Part shown: positions 17,020-27,519 of the stretch, piece by piece
Numbering within the stretch: position 1 is the first letter of the stretch
Layout: each line of letters opens with the position of its first letter
From: Acidovorax soli
GTDB taxonomy: Bacteria > Pseudomonadota > Gammaproteobacteria > Burkholderiales > Burkholderiaceae_C
Direction of reading: 5' to 3'
Assembly: GCF_014207955.1 (NCBI RefSeq)
Contig: NZ_JACHLK010000009.1
Location: forward strand, 124,001-188,000
DNA: 64,000 nucleotides
The notes under the pieces: generated by a model
What the model was told of the DNA's origin: nothing
What the model saw: the letters and a program-made list of their open reading frames with translations, nothing else
Databases searched by the model: none
Position numbers and translations under genes: made by a program

Positions 17020-17973
17020 TCAAGCCCCTTTTGCCTGTGCCAGCACGGCGGCCAGGGTGCGCTCGGCCAATGCCAGCTTGAACGCGTTGTCGTGCGCGGG
17101 CTGCGCGCCGGCCAGCAGCTTGCCGGCCGTGGCCTTGGCGCCGTTGGGCAGCTCGGCCTCGGCCGCCTCCACACGCCAGGGCCTGTGGGCCACGCCACCC
17201 AGCGCCACGCGCCCCGTGCCATTGCGCTGCACGATGGCGGCCACCGAAACCAGCGCAAAGGCATACGAGGCGCGATCGCGCACCTTGCGATAGACATGCG
17301 TGCCGCCCACGGGCCGGGGCAGGGTCACGGCGGTGATGAGCTCGCCCGGTGCCAGCACCGTCTCGATGTGCGGCGTGGTGCCCGGCAGGCGGTGGAAGTC
17401 GGCGATCGGGATCACGCGCGTGCGGCCATCGCCGCGCACCGTCTCCACCTTGGCGTCGAGTACGCGCAGGGCCACGGCCATGTCGCTCGGGTGCATGGCG
17501 ATGCAGGCCGGGCTGGTGCCGATCACCGCATGCTGGCGCGTCACCCCGCCGATGGCGCTGCAGCCGCTGCCCGGCTGGCGCTTGTTGCAGGGCATGTGGG
17601 TGTCGTAAAAGTACGGGCAACGGGTGCGCTGCAGCAGGTTGCCGGCCGTGGTGGCCTTGTTGCGCAACTGGCCCGAGGCACCCGCCAGCAGGGCACGCGC
17701 AAGCACGCCATAGTCACGCCGCACACGTTCGTGCGCGGCCAGGTCGGTGTTGCGCACCAGGGCGCCGATGCGCAGGCCGCCGTCCAGCGCGGGCTCGACC
17801 TTGTCCAGTTGCAGTGCGTTCACATCCACCAGGTGCACGGGGTTCTCTATCTGCAGCTTCATCAGGTCCAGCAGGTTGGTGCCGCCCGCGATGAATTTGG
17901 CCCCAGGCACCCGCTCGACCGCCGCGGCCGCCTCTGCGGGCGACTGGGCCCGCTCGTAGGTGAAGGGCTTCAT
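17020..17973 (-). CDS. paoB: Aldehyde oxidoreductase FAD-binding subunit (PaoB-like)
   Basis: Medium subunit that passes electrons from the iron-sulfur clusters to FAD. 317 residues. The FAD-binding loop is FIAGGTNLLDLMKL near the N-terminus. The segment RTRCPYFYDTHMPCNKR followed by GSGCSAIGG carries the cysteines that bind the extra [4Fe-4S] cluster characteristic of PaoB-type subunits rather than ordinary xanthine dehydrogenase. Its ATG overlaps the paoA stop (ATGA, 17970-17973), so the two are translationally coupled. Confidence 0.93.
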   Translation of the reverse strand: MKPFTYERAQSPAEAAAAVERVPGAKFIAGGTNLLDLMKLQIENPVHLVDVNALQLDKVEPALDGGLRIGALVRNTDLAAHERVRRDYGVLARALLAGASGQLRNKATTAGNLLQRTRCPYFYDTHMPCNKRQPGSGCSAIGGVTRQHAVIGTSPACIAMHPSDMAVALRVLDAKVETVRGDGRTRVIPIADFHRLPGTTPHIETVLAPGELITAVTLPRPVGGTHVYRKVRDRASYAFALVSVAAIVQRNGTGRVALGGVAHRPWRVEAAEAELPNGAKATAGKLLAGAQPAHDNAFKLALAERTLAAVLAQAKGA

Positions 17974-18623
17974 GCTTTCACCCCCGCCACGTCCGCAAGG
18001 GCATCCACGATGTTGGAGTACGCACCGCAGCGGCAGATATTGCCGCTCATGCGCTCGCGCAGTTCCTCGGCCGAGAGCAGCGGCCGCGCCGTGAGGTCGG
18101 CGCTCACATGGCTGGGGATGCCGCGGCGGATCTCGTCGAGCACGCCCACGGCCGAGCAGATCTGCCCGGGCGTGCAATAGCCGCACTGGTAGCCGTCGTG
18201 TTTCACAAAGGCCGCCTGCATCGGGTGCAGGTTGCGCGGCGTGCCCAGGCCCTCCACGGTGGTGATCTGCGATCCCTCGTGCATCACCGCCAGGGTCAGG
18301 CAGGCGTTGATGCGCCGGCCATCGGCGATCACCGTGCAGGCGCCGCACTGGCCATGGTCGCAGCCCTTCTTGGTACCCGTGAGCTGCAGGTGCTCGCGCA
18401 GCGCATCGAGCAAGGTGGTGCGGGTGTCCAGCTCCAGCTCGCGCGGCTGGCTGTTCACGATGAAGGCCACCTTGGCCATGGGGATGGGGAAGGTGACGCC
18501 CGGGGGTTGGGGCACGGCCACCTGGGCGTGGGCGGGCATGGCGGCCGTTGCCGCGCCGCAGGCGCCACCTGCGATCAGCAGGTCGCGCCGGGACACGGGC
18601 CAGCTGGCGGGATGGTCTTCCAT
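17970..18623 (-). CDS. paoA: Aldehyde oxidoreductase 2Fe-2S subunit with Tat signal (PaoA-like)
   Basis: 217-residue iron-sulfur subunit. The N-terminus has a twin-arginine signal (SRRDLLIAGG followed by a hydrophobic stretch and an Ala-His-Ala cleavage site near residue 33), so the whole heterotrimer is expected in the periplasm. Two [2Fe-2S] clusters: the plant-type site KKGCDHGQCGACTV with a downstream Cys in INACLT, and the helical-domain site YQCGYCTPGQ with NICRCGAYSN. First gene of the operon. An AraC-family gene ends 102 bases upstream on the same strand and might control it. Confidence 0.95.
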   Translation of the reverse strand: MEDHPASWPVSRRDLLIAGGACGAATAAMPAHAQVAVPQPPGVTFPIPMAKVAFIVNSQPRELELDTRTTLLDALREHLQLTGTKKGCDHGQCGACTVIADGRRINACLTLAVMHEGSQITTVEGLGTPRNLHPMQAAFVKHDGYQCGYCTPGQICSAVGVLDEIRRGIPSHVSADLTARPLLSAEELRERMSGNICRCGAYSNIVDALADVAGVKA

Positions 18624-18725
18624 GGCTTTTTCCTGTGGGGCGGATATCGATCCATGGTGGGCGCCGGGGCCCGCCAGCCCATGGCGGCTGCGTCCTGAAT
18701 CGATGTAGGACGATTGCCCGCAGGC

Positions 18726-19616
18726 CTACCGAACGGCCGACGGCAGGTAGCCAAAGCGCGCACGGAAGCGCTCGGCAAAACGCGCCCGCGACTGGTAGCC
18801 ACAGGCCTGCGCAATGCGCGGAATGCTCCAGGCCGTGGTCTGCACCAGCATCAGCGCATGGTGCATGCGGACATCGACCAACAGCACATCGAAGCGCACC
18901 TGCTCCTTGGCAAGGCGCCTGCGCAGGGTGGCCTCGCTCATGGCCAGGGCCCGCCCGGCCTCCTGGGCCGTCCAGTGCCGCTCTGGCGCCTCGCCGATCA
19001 GGGTGCGCAGGCGCCCCGAGGTGCCCTGCTGCGCGCCAGCCTTGAACAGATGGCCACGCTCTGCCAGAGCGGCCAGCAGGTCCATCAGGCGGTAGCCCAG
19101 GCGCTCGTCGCTGAGGTGCAGGCCGCCAGCGCTGTCCACCACATGCCGCAGGGTGGCGGCCAGGTCTTCATCCAAGGGCATTCGCGTGAACGGCGCTGCT
19201 GCTGCCGTGGCCGCATCCGCCCCACCCGGCGGCCGGGCGCGCTGGAAGGCCTCCAGCAGATCGGACGACAGCGTGAGCAGCACGGAGCGAAAGCGCTGCT
19301 CGGCGCCACCTGGCGTCTTCACCAGCTCGGCGCAGGTGCCCGGCTGGACGAGCAGCAACGACGCTGGCGTGTCCACCACCACCGCCGGACTCCCGCCACC
19401 CTCGTCCAGCTGCAACTGACCTGCCGCCACCAGCACCAGGGTCGCCTCGTGGAACAGGAAACGCGGCGTGTGCTGGGGCTGCTTCAGGCAGGGCTGCGCC
19501 AGCCCGCACAATCCACGCCGCAGCACGGGGGTGCGGTCCGGCAGCCACCAGCCCGAGCCTGCGCCAGCACCCTTTTGCGGCACGGCAGCTGGCGGCCATG
19601 CGTCCCTGGCACTCAT
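18726..19616 (-). CDS. AraC family transcriptional regulator
   Basis: 296 residues. The N-terminal half is a cupin-like sensor region (residues 30-150, with LVLVAAGQLQLDEGG). The C-terminal 100 residues are an AraC double helix-turn-helix, seen as the first helix pair in ALAMSEATLRRRLAKE and the signature IARACGYQ-like segment IPRIAQACGYQSRARFAERF. The start overlaps the stop of the upstream PEBP-family gene (TGATG), so the two are translationally coupled. The paoABC operon follows in the same direction, so either the PEBP gene or paoABC may be its target. Confidence 0.9.
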   Translation of the reverse strand: MSARDAWPPAAVPQKGAGAGSGWWLPDRTPVLRRGLCGLAQPCLKQPQHTPRFLFHEATLVLVAAGQLQLDEGGGSPAVVVDTPASLLLVQPGTCAELVKTPGGAEQRFRSVLLTLSSDLLEAFQRARPPGGADAATAAAAPFTRMPLDEDLAATLRHVVDSAGGLHLSDERLGYRLMDLLAALAERGHLFKAGAQQGTSGRLRTLIGEAPERHWTAQEAGRALAMSEATLRRRLAKEQVRFDVLLVDVRMHHALMLVQTTAWSIPRIAQACGYQSRARFAERFRARFGYLPSAVR

Positions 19617-20251
19617 CAAGCGGCAGGCACCGCAGGGTTCAGGCTGTAGAGACCGGTCAGGCGGGCCTGCGCCAGCACCGGGGCCGCAGCCAGGGCGGCA
19701 CGCACGTTCGCGCCGGTCAGCGGCCCCTGCACGGCCAGGGTCGGCGCGGCCAGGGCATACACGGTGAAGACGTAGTGGTGCACCAGGGTGTCGTTCCAGG
19801 GTGGGCAGGGGCCGTCGTAACCGTAGTAGTCGCCCTTCATCTGCTCGTCGCCCGCAAACCAGCCGGTGTAATCGTTGATGCCATGGCGCAGGCCACCGGG
19901 CGCCGCAGGGCCACCCTTGCCGCGCGGCGTGACGGCACCCGACTGCGCGCCCGCCTCGATCTGCGTGGTGCCGGCCGGAATGTCGAGCAGCAGCCAGTGG
20001 AAGAAATCCACGCGCGGCAGCGTGGCGGGCACCTGGCGGCCCTCCTGGTTCACGTCGTCGCCGCGGCTGGGCACATCGGGATCATGGCAAACCACCACGA
20101 ACGACTGGGTGCCGTCGGGCGCACCGCTCCAAGCCAGGTGCGGGTTGCGGTTGGAGGACAGGGCCACATGCGATGCCGCATCGGGCACCGCGAAGGCGAA
20201 TTCGCCGGGAATGGCCTGGCCGTCTTGGAAACTGTGGCTGGTGAGTTGCAT
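19616..20251 (-). CDS. YbhB/YbcL family PEBP-fold protein
   Basis: 211 residues of the phosphatidylethanolamine-binding/Raf kinase inhibitor-like family. Signatures are NRNPHLAWSGAPDGTQSFVVV near the N-terminus, the ligand-pocket HDPDVP, and YDGPCPPWNDTLVHHYVFTVYAL, which carries the conserved His-His-Tyr. No signal peptide, so cytoplasmic. Function of bacterial members is poorly defined. Start ATG 20251 has a GGATGGGA ribosome site; an in-frame ATG at 20263 is possible. Its stop overlaps the AraC-family start. Confidence 0.9.
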   Translation of the reverse strand: MQLTSHSFQDGQAIPGEFAFAVPDAASHVALSSNRNPHLAWSGAPDGTQSFVVVCHDPDVPSRGDDVNQEGRQVPATLPRVDFFHWLLLDIPAGTTQIEAGAQSGAVTPRGKGGPAAPGGLRHGINDYTGWFAGDEQMKGDYYGYDGPCPPWNDTLVHHYVFTVYALAAPTLAVQGPLTGANVRAALAAAPVLAQARLTGLYSLNPAVPAA

Positions 20252-20656
20252 GGAAGATCCCATCCTTGGAGGTTGCTTGGCAGTGGAGAAGAGAATGTGC
20301 CGGGTGGCCGGTGGGCACCGGGAACGCACCGGAATTCTAGGGACAGGCCGCGCGGCACGGGTTCCTGATCCGATCAAACTAGGGACCCATCCCGTCAATC
20401 TGAGGGTGCAAGGTGTGTCAACGGGAGCGGTGCGCCACACAAAAGTGCGGTAGCCCATGGGATGCTGCGGGCGTTGATCAGCCCCTTCATCCTCTGAAAT
20501 AGCCGTGCCTTGTGCCGGCAATGCCTTGAACGCAGTAGTGCGAAGGCAGTGCCATCAGGGGCGAAGACCAATGAAGCCTCGGACCAGGCACGGAGTTTCT
20601 ACTGCAAATGCTTGGCGCATTTTTACCAGGATCGATCTCAAATCAAAATCACCAAT
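20252..20656. other. Intergenic region, no gene seen
   Basis: About 400 bases between the PEBP gene and the tRNA terminator. Frames here are short and lack coding character. The part next to 20251 should hold the promoter of the PEBP-araC pair. No repeat or RNA gene was recognised. The tRNA operon terminator begins at 20657. Confidence 0.5.
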
Positions 20657-20697
20657 GAAAAAGCCGATGCAAATCAGAAATTTGCATCGGCTTTCAT
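20657..20697 (-). terminator. Rho-independent terminator of the tRNA operon
   Basis: A perfect 15-base stem (20660-20674 with 20680-20694) around a five-base loop, followed on the minus strand by five T residues (complement of 20658-20662, partly in the stem). It lies three bases beyond the last tRNA (Asp). Confidence 0.88.
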
Positions 20698-20699
20698 TT

Positions 20700-20776
20700 T
20701 GGCGGAGTGGACGGGACTCGAACCCGCGACCCCCGGCGTGACAGGCCGGTATTCTAACCAACTGAACTACCACTCC
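20700..20776 (-). tRNA. tRNA-Asp(GTC), copy 1
   Basis: 77 bases including an encoded CCA. Seven-base acceptor stem GGAGTGG/CCACTCC with discriminator G, T-arm with GTTCGAGTC, and anticodon loop CTGTCAC giving anticodon GTC. Last gene of the six-tRNA transcript. Confidence 0.97.
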
Positions 20777-20828
20777 TGGTAGATAGCTTTCGCCTGCATC
20801 GTGCGACACAGGCCAAGCGCTACAAACT

Positions 20829-20904
20829 TGGCGACCCTACGGGGATTCGAACCCCGGTACTCACCGTGAAAGGGTGATGTCCTAGGCCTCTAGACGATAG
20901 GGTC
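20829..20904 (-). tRNA. tRNA-Glu(TTC), copy 1
   Basis: 76 bases including encoded CCA. Acceptor stem GACCCTA/TAGGGTC with discriminator G, T-arm GGTTCGAATCC, and anticodon loop CTTTCAC giving anticodon TTC. Identical in the tRNA body to the second copy at 21199-21274. Confidence 0.97.
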
Positions 20905-20939
20905 ATAACCTTGGAACTAACCGACTAACCAAAAAACCG

Positions 20940-21015
<76 letters not shown>

Positions 21016-21061
21016 ACGGGGCCTTCGCGCATCACACAGATGACACACGACGGCAATAAAC

Positions 21062-21138
21062 TGGCGGAGTGGACGGGACTCGAACCCGCGACCCCCGGCG
21101 TGACAGGCCGGTATTCTAACCAACTGAACTACCACTCC
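21062..21138 (-). tRNA. tRNA-Asp(GTC), copy 2
   Basis: 77 bases including encoded CCA, with the same sequence as copy 1 at 20700-20776. Anticodon GTC in loop CTGTCAC. Separated from tRNA-Ala copy 1 by 46 bases. Confidence 0.97.
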
Positions 21139-21198
21139 TGGCAGGCAGCTTTCGCTTGCAGCAATGTTTTCACATCACACAAGCCAAGCGCTACAACT

Positions 21199-21274
21199 TG
21201 GCGACCCTACGGGGATTCGAACCCCGGTACTCACCGTGAAAGGGTGATGTCCTAGGCCTCTAGACGATAGGGTC
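21199..21274 (-). tRNA. tRNA-Glu(TTC), copy 2
   Basis: 76 bases including encoded CCA, same body as copy 1. Anticodon TTC in loop CTTTCAC. Confidence 0.97.
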
Positions 21275-21310
21275 AAAACCTTGGAACTTGCGAACCGTTC
21301 TGATGGAAAG

Positions 21311-21386
<76 letters not shown>

Positions 21387-21471
21387 ACTTGATGCAGCTG
21401 GAAATACCTTCCCAAACTGCCCTTTGTCGACTTCATTCACACTGTGTATGTCGTCTTCATCAGAGACTCAA

Positions 21472-21501
21472 ATTATAGACAGGTTTTTAGCCGTTTTGCA
21501 A
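21472..21501 (-). promoter_or_regulatory. Predicted sigma-70 promoter of the tRNA operon
   Basis: Minus strand: a perfect -10 TATAAT (21477-21472) and a -35 TTGCAA (21501-21496) with an 18-base spacer. The -35 box lies within the last codons of gltX. It points toward the six tRNA genes, so these need not depend on gltX read-through. Confidence 0.65.
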
Positions 21502-22917
21502 ACGAACGCGAATTTTTTCGCGTCCGAGCAATTCCAGCACCGCATCGACCGATGGCGTATGGGCCGTGCCCACCGTCAGCACGCGCACGGGCATGGCCAG
21601 TTGGGGCATCTTCAGGCCATGGGCAGCCAGCACTTGCTTGAAGGCGGCGCTGATCGCAGCCTTGTTCCATTCGCAGGTGGCCAGCGTTTCGGACAGCGCG
21701 GCGATGGCGGGCTTGATGGCATCGGTCACATGCTGGGCCAGCTCCGCCTCGTTGGGCGTCACGTCGCCATAGAAGACCTGGGCCCATTCGGCCAGGGCCA
21801 CGGTGGTGTCGCAGCGGTCCTTGAACAGGGCACAGATGCGCGGCAGACGGCCGTCGGCCAGATCGGCAGCAGCCAGGCCGCGCTTTTGCAGTTGGGCCGA
21901 GACCAGGGCAGCCAGGGCCTCGTCGTCCATGGCCTTGAGGTGCTGGGCGTTGACCCAGCGCAGCTTGGCCTCGTCGAACTGCGCAGCGCTGCGGCCCAGG
22001 TGGTCAAGGTTGAACCATTCGAGAAACTGCGCGCGGCTGAAGATCTCGTCGTCGCCGTGGCTCCAGCCCAGGCGGGCCAGGTAATTGACCATGGCGTCGG
22101 GCAGGTAGCCTTCGTCGCGGTACTGCGTCACGGGCTTGGCGCCGTTGCGCTTGCTCATCTTCTCGCCCTGCTCGTTGAGCACGGTAGGCAGGTGGGCGTA
22201 CACCGGGGGTTCCTTGCCCAGGGCACGGAAGATGTTGATCTGGCGCGGCGTGTTGTTCACATGGTCGTCGCCACGGATCACATGGGTGATGGCCATGTCG
22301 ATGTCGTCCACCACCACGCAGAAGTTGTAGGTGGGCGTGCCATCGGGGCGCGCGATCACCAGGTCGTCGAGCTCGTCGTTGCGGATCTCGATGCGGCCCT
22401 TGACCTTGTCGTCCCAGGCGACCACGCCGCCCTGCGGGTTCTTGAAGCGCAGCACAGGCTGCACGCCTTCGGGGATGGCTGGCAGGGCCTTGCCGGGCTC
22501 GGGGCGCCAGGTGCCGTCGTAGCGCGGCTTTTCCTTGGCGGCCATCTGCTTCTCGCGCAGGGCGTCGAGTTCGGCGATGCTCATGTAGCAGGGGTAGACC
22601 AGGCCCGTGGCCTTGAGCTCTTCGAGCACGGCGCGGTAGCGGTCCATGCGATGCATCTGGTAGAACGGGCCTTCGTCGGGCTGCATGCTCAGCCATTCCA
22701 TGCTTTCCAGGATCACATCCACGGCCACCTGGCTGGAGCGCTCCACGTCGGTGTCTTCAATGCGCAGCACGAAATCGCCACCCATGGCGCGCGCAAAAGC
22801 CCAGGGATACAGGGCCGAGCGGATGTTGCCCAGGTGGATGAAGCCCGTGGGCGATGGCGCAAAGCGCGTGCGCACGCGGCCGGCGGTGGGGGTGGGGGTG
22901 GTGTTCTGGTCGGTCAT
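21487..22917 (-). CDS. gltX: Glutamyl-tRNA synthetase
   Basis: Class I aminoacyl-tRNA synthetase charging tRNA-Glu. 476 residues. The HIGH-type motif appears as PSPTGFIHLGNIRSALY near the N-terminus and the KMSKR loop as EKMSKRNGAKPV; the C-terminal third is the helical anticodon-binding domain. Start ATG 22917 (MTDQNTT) was chosen because conserved sequence begins shortly after it. Its own substrate tRNA-Glu is encoded twice immediately downstream on the same strand. Confidence 0.97.
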   Translation of the reverse strand: MTDQNTTPTPTAGRVRTRFAPSPTGFIHLGNIRSALYPWAFARAMGGDFVLRIEDTDVERSSQVAVDVILESMEWLSMQPDEGPFYQMHRMDRYRAVLEELKATGLVYPCYMSIAELDALREKQMAAKEKPRYDGTWRPEPGKALPAIPEGVQPVLRFKNPQGGVVAWDDKVKGRIEIRNDELDDLVIARPDGTPTYNFCVVVDDIDMAITHVIRGDDHVNNTPRQINIFRALGKEPPVYAHLPTVLNEQGEKMSKRNGAKPVTQYRDEGYLPDAMVNYLARLGWSHGDDEIFSRAQFLEWFNLDHLGRSAAQFDEAKLRWVNAQHLKAMDDEALAALVSAQLQKRGLAAADLADGRLPRICALFKDRCDTTVALAEWAQVFYGDVTPNEAELAQHVTDAIKPAIAALSETLATCEWNKAAISAAFKQVLAAHGLKMPQLAMPVRVLTVGTAHTPSVDAVLELLGREKIRVRLQNG

Positions 22918-23102
22918 AGTCTTGTGAGGTGGGCCGCCCTGCCCTGCGGGCCATGGCACGGGCAAAAGGCGGCGTGCAATGCCAATAATGATAAGTGCCG
23001 GGCGGGCCTGCCCTGAAACGGCATGGGCGCCCCGATGACCGGCGCGCCCACGAATGGCTTGTCAGCGAAGGATGCCAGCCCCCGAAAGGGCTTGCTTGTT
23101 AC

Positions 23103-24608
<1,506 letters not shown>

Positions 24609-24679
24609 AGTTCGTTTCCATCCGTTTGCGGGAACATCCCCGCTACACACCAACAACAGCGGCTTCTGGCCACTGCGTA

Positions 24680-25192
24680 TCACGAAGGCAAGTGCCTTGT
24701 AAATTCTTCCGGAAGCACCGGTTTCAACCCCTCCAGCACCTGGGCCAATACCGGTGCTCCCCGCGACTCCTGCCACCAGGCGGCTTCGTGCAGCGGCGTG
24801 AGCCGGGCCACCACGGCCACGGCCAGCAGCAGCACCAGCCCCCGCAGCACACCGAAGGCTGCCCCGAGCGTGCGGTCCACCGGACGCAGGCCGATGGACT
24901 CCACCAGCTTCTTGGCCAGCCAGGCCAGAAAGCCCCACGCAAAGACCGCGCCGATGAACACCAGCGCGAACCCTGCGGCATAGCGCAGGCTGCTTTCCGG
25001 CTCGCCCATCGGCAGCAGCGCGGCCACATCGTTGGCCAGGTACTGCGCCACAAAGAAGGCCACCACCCATCCCACCAGGGACATCACCTCGTACACCAGG
25101 CCGCGCCAGGCCCCCAGCAGCATGGAGGCCAGCAGCACGGCCACGAAAATCCAGTCCAGCGCTGCCATCACCGGCGCAACCTGCTCCGGCAT
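24680..25192 (-). CDS. cvpA: CvpA family membrane protein
   Basis: 170-residue inner-membrane protein of the CvpA family with four hydrophobic helices (about 10-30, 35-52, 68-92 and 108-128). CvpA was found through colicin V production; its molecular role is still unclear. The start ATG overlaps the stop of the SPOR-domain gene (TGATG), and purF follows by 71 bases, the classic cvpA-purF arrangement. A second in-frame ATG at 25168 (MAALDWIF) is an alternative start. Confidence 0.93.
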   Translation of the reverse strand: MPEQVAPVMAALDWIFVAVLLASMLLGAWRGLVYEVMSLVGWVVAFFVAQYLANDVAALLPMGEPESSLRYAAGFALVFIGAVFAWGFLAWLAKKLVESIGLRPVDRTLGAAFGVLRGLVLLLAVAVVARLTPLHEAAWWQESRGAPVLAQVLEGLKPVLPEEFTRHLPS

Positions 25193-26109
25193 CAGAGCGT
25201 CAGCACCGAGGCCGAGAGTTCCAGCGCGCGGATCTTGCCAGCCGCCTTGTCCGCATCGGCCCGGTTGTTGAAGGGGCCCACGCGCACCCGGGTGCGCTTG
25301 CCATCCTTGGTATCCACCACCTGCACAAACGTCTTGAGGCCGGAGCGCTCCACCTTGGTGCGCGCCTCGCGGGCCTTCTCGGCATCGGCAAAGGCGCCCA
25401 CCTGCACGATGAAGCGGCTTTCTTCGGCACCGGCCGAGGCAGCGGCGGCCACGGCCGGTGCCGCCGTGCGGCCCTCGAGCAGGGCGCGGGCACGGGCGGC
25501 CTCATCGCTGTTGCGCGCAGGCGGGGCCGCAGGCGCTAGGGCTGGTGCTGGGGCCGGCGTTGCCGCGGCGACCCGGGGCTCCGGCCTGGGTTCGGGTTTG
25601 TGCTCCGGCTTGGGCGCGGGCTCGGGCTTGGGTGCGGCCGCCACCACGGGCGGCTTGGGTGCTGGCGCGGGTTTGGGGCTGGAGATGATCTCCTCGCCCT
25701 CGCTCAGGCCATTGCCGGCATGGCCCTGCCCCGCTGCCGTGCGGCCCACGGGCTGCGGTGCCGGCGCAGCCTGGCGCGCCACGGCCGCAGACGCCGGCGC
25801 GGCCACAGGGGCCTGGGCAGCGGCCGGTGCGGGCGCTGGCACGACCACGGGCGCGGTCTTGTTGCGGTCCGGGATCTCGATGGGAATGTCCACCGCGATG
25901 GGGCGCGGCTGGGTGTCAAACAGCAGCGGAAAGCCCACCACGCCCAGGGCCACCAGCACGGCGGCACCGATCAGGCGGTGGCGCGCACGCCGGCGCATCG
26001 CTTCGATGCTTTCGGCCGGGGGCGCCGCGCGCGAGCGCTTGGCAGCCGGCTTGTCGGCCGGTGCGGCGGATTCACTCTGACCGGGCCACCGAAACTTGAA
26101 AAATGCCAT
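25192..26109 (-). CDS. SPOR domain cell-division protein (DedD-like)
   Basis: 305 residues. A short cytoplasmic N-terminus, one transmembrane helix (about residues 46-66, RLIGAAVLVALGVVGFPLLF), a long Pro/Ala-rich periplasmic linker (about 85-225, including runs of Pro-Lys/Pro-Glu), and a C-terminal SPOR domain (FIVQVGAFADAEKA to the end) that binds denuded peptidoglycan at the septum. Position between folC and cvpA matches dedD in other proteobacteria. Coupled to cvpA by a TGATG overlap. Confidence 0.9.
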   Translation of the reverse strand: MAFFKFRWPGQSESAAPADKPAAKRSRAAPPAESIEAMRRRARHRLIGAAVLVALGVVGFPLLFDTQPRPIAVDIPIEIPDRNKTAPVVVPAPAPAAAQAPVAAPASAAVARQAAPAPQPVGRTAAGQGHAGNGLSEGEEIISSPKPAPAPKPPVVAAAPKPEPAPKPEHKPEPRPEPRVAAATPAPAPALAPAAPPARNSDEAARARALLEGRTAAPAVAAAASAGAEESRFIVQVGAFADAEKAREARTKVERSGLKTFVQVVDTKDGKRTRVRVGPFNNRADADKAAGKIRALELSASVLTL

Positions 26110-26133
26110 GGGGTTGCGACTCGTGCGGGGTGC

Positions 26134-27462
26134 TCACGCACCCAGATGTTTGGCGTGCAGGCGGGGGGTGCCGTTGATCAATACCCCGCCCACCGTGTAG
26201 AACGAGCCAAAGACCACGATTCTATCAGCCGGGTCTGCCGCTGCCACAGCAGCCTGCAGCGCCTGCTGGGGGTCTTGGTGCACGCTGGTGGTCACCTCGC
26301 GGCGCCCGCCAGCCACCATCTGCAGGGCGTTCCACTTCTGCTGCAGTGAGGCCCCGGTCTCCGCCCGCGCCGTGGGCAGGTTGGTGAAATACCAGCGGTC
26401 CACCAGCGGGCCCACCTTGGCGAGCATGGTCGCCAGGTCCTTGTCGGCCATGGCGCCGAACACCGCGTGCGTGGTGGGGAAAAAGCCCATGGCATCGAGG
26501 TTGGCCGTGAGGGCCGCCACCGAATGCGGGTTGTGCGCCACGTCCAGCACCAGCGTGGGCTCGCCCGGCACGATCTGGAAGCGCCCTGGCAGCTCCACCA
26601 TGGCCATGCCGGTGCGCACGGCCTGGGCGGTCACGGGAATGCGATCGCGCAGCGCCTCGAAGGCGGCCAACACGCCGGCGGCGTTCACCAGTTGGTTGGC
26701 GCCGCGCAGCGAGGGGTAGGCCAGGCCGGCATAGCGGCGGCCGCGCCCGGCCCAGCTCCACTGCTGCTTGTCGCCCGAGACGTTGAAATCCCGGCCTGAG
26801 CGCCACAGGTCCGCCCCGATGGCGGCTGCATGGTCGACCACGCTCTGGGGTGCCATCGGGTCGCTGACCACCGCAGGGCGGCCGGCGCGCATGATGCCGG
26901 CCTTCTCGCGGCCGATGCTTTCGCGGTCCTTGCCCAGGAACTCGGTGTGGTCGATGTCGATGCTGGTGATGATGGCGCAATCGGCATCGATGATGTTGGT
27001 GGCATCGAGCCGCCCGCCCAGGCCCACTTCCAGGATCGCCAGGTCCAGGCGCGACTGGCTCATGAGGCGCAGGATGGCCAGGGTGCTGAATTCGAAATAG
27101 GTCAGCGAGATCGCCTCGCCACCCTGCACGCGGGCGGCCTCCACGGCCGCGAAGTGCGGCACCAGGTCGGCGGCGGCCACGATCTCGCCATGCACGCGGC
27201 AGCGTTCCTCAAAATGCACCAGGTGCGGCGAGGTGTACACCCCCGTGCGGTAGCCGGCCTGCAGGCCCACGGCCTCCAGCATGGCGCAGGTGGAGCCCTT
27301 GCCATTGGTGCCCGCCACGGTGATCACCGGGCAGTCGAAGCGCAGCGCCATGCGCCGGGCCACTTCGCTGACCCGATCCAGGCCCATGTCGATGTTGTGC
27401 GGATGCAGGCGCTCGCAATGCTGCAGCCAGCCGTCCAGGGTGTCGATATTATTCGTGTCCAT
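26134..27462 (-). CDS. folC: Bifunctional folylpolyglutamate/dihydrofolate synthase
   Basis: Adds glutamate to dihydropteroate and to folates. 442 residues. The ATP P-loop is GTNGKGST (51-58); further Mur-ligase family signatures are TSPHLVHFEERCRV, ILEVGLGGRLDATNI and LDVAHNPHS. Start ATG 27462 (MDTNNIDTLDGWLQ). First gene of the minus-strand folC-dedD-cvpA-purF operon, with 24 bases to dedD. Divergent from the ArsC-like gene at 27520, leaving 57 bases for both promoters. Confidence 0.96.
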   Translation of the reverse strand: MDTNNIDTLDGWLQHCERLHPHNIDMGLDRVSEVARRMALRFDCPVITVAGTNGKGSTCAMLEAVGLQAGYRTGVYTSPHLVHFEERCRVHGEIVAAADLVPHFAAVEAARVQGGEAISLTYFEFSTLAILRLMSQSRLDLAILEVGLGGRLDATNIIDADCAIITSIDIDHTEFLGKDRESIGREKAGIMRAGRPAVVSDPMAPQSVVDHAAAIGADLWRSGRDFNVSGDKQQWSWAGRGRRYAGLAYPSLRGANQLVNAAGVLAAFEALRDRIPVTAQAVRTGMAMVELPGRFQIVPGEPTLVLDVAHNPHSVAALTANLDAMGFFPTTHAVFGAMADKDLATMLAKVGPLVDRWYFTNLPTARAETGASLQQKWNALQMVAGGRREVTTSVHQDPQQALQAAVAAADPADRIVVFGSFYTVGGVLINGTPRLHAKHLGA

Positions 27463-27519
27463 ACAGGCCGCGATTGTCGCCGAGCCTGCGCTCGCGTACC
27501 TCCTGAATCCGTATTACCC

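Noticed and set aside
18726..20251. AraC regulator as the certain activator of paoABC
   Set aside because: It is co-directional and near, but coupled to the PEBP gene; with no operator visible the assignment stays a possibility.
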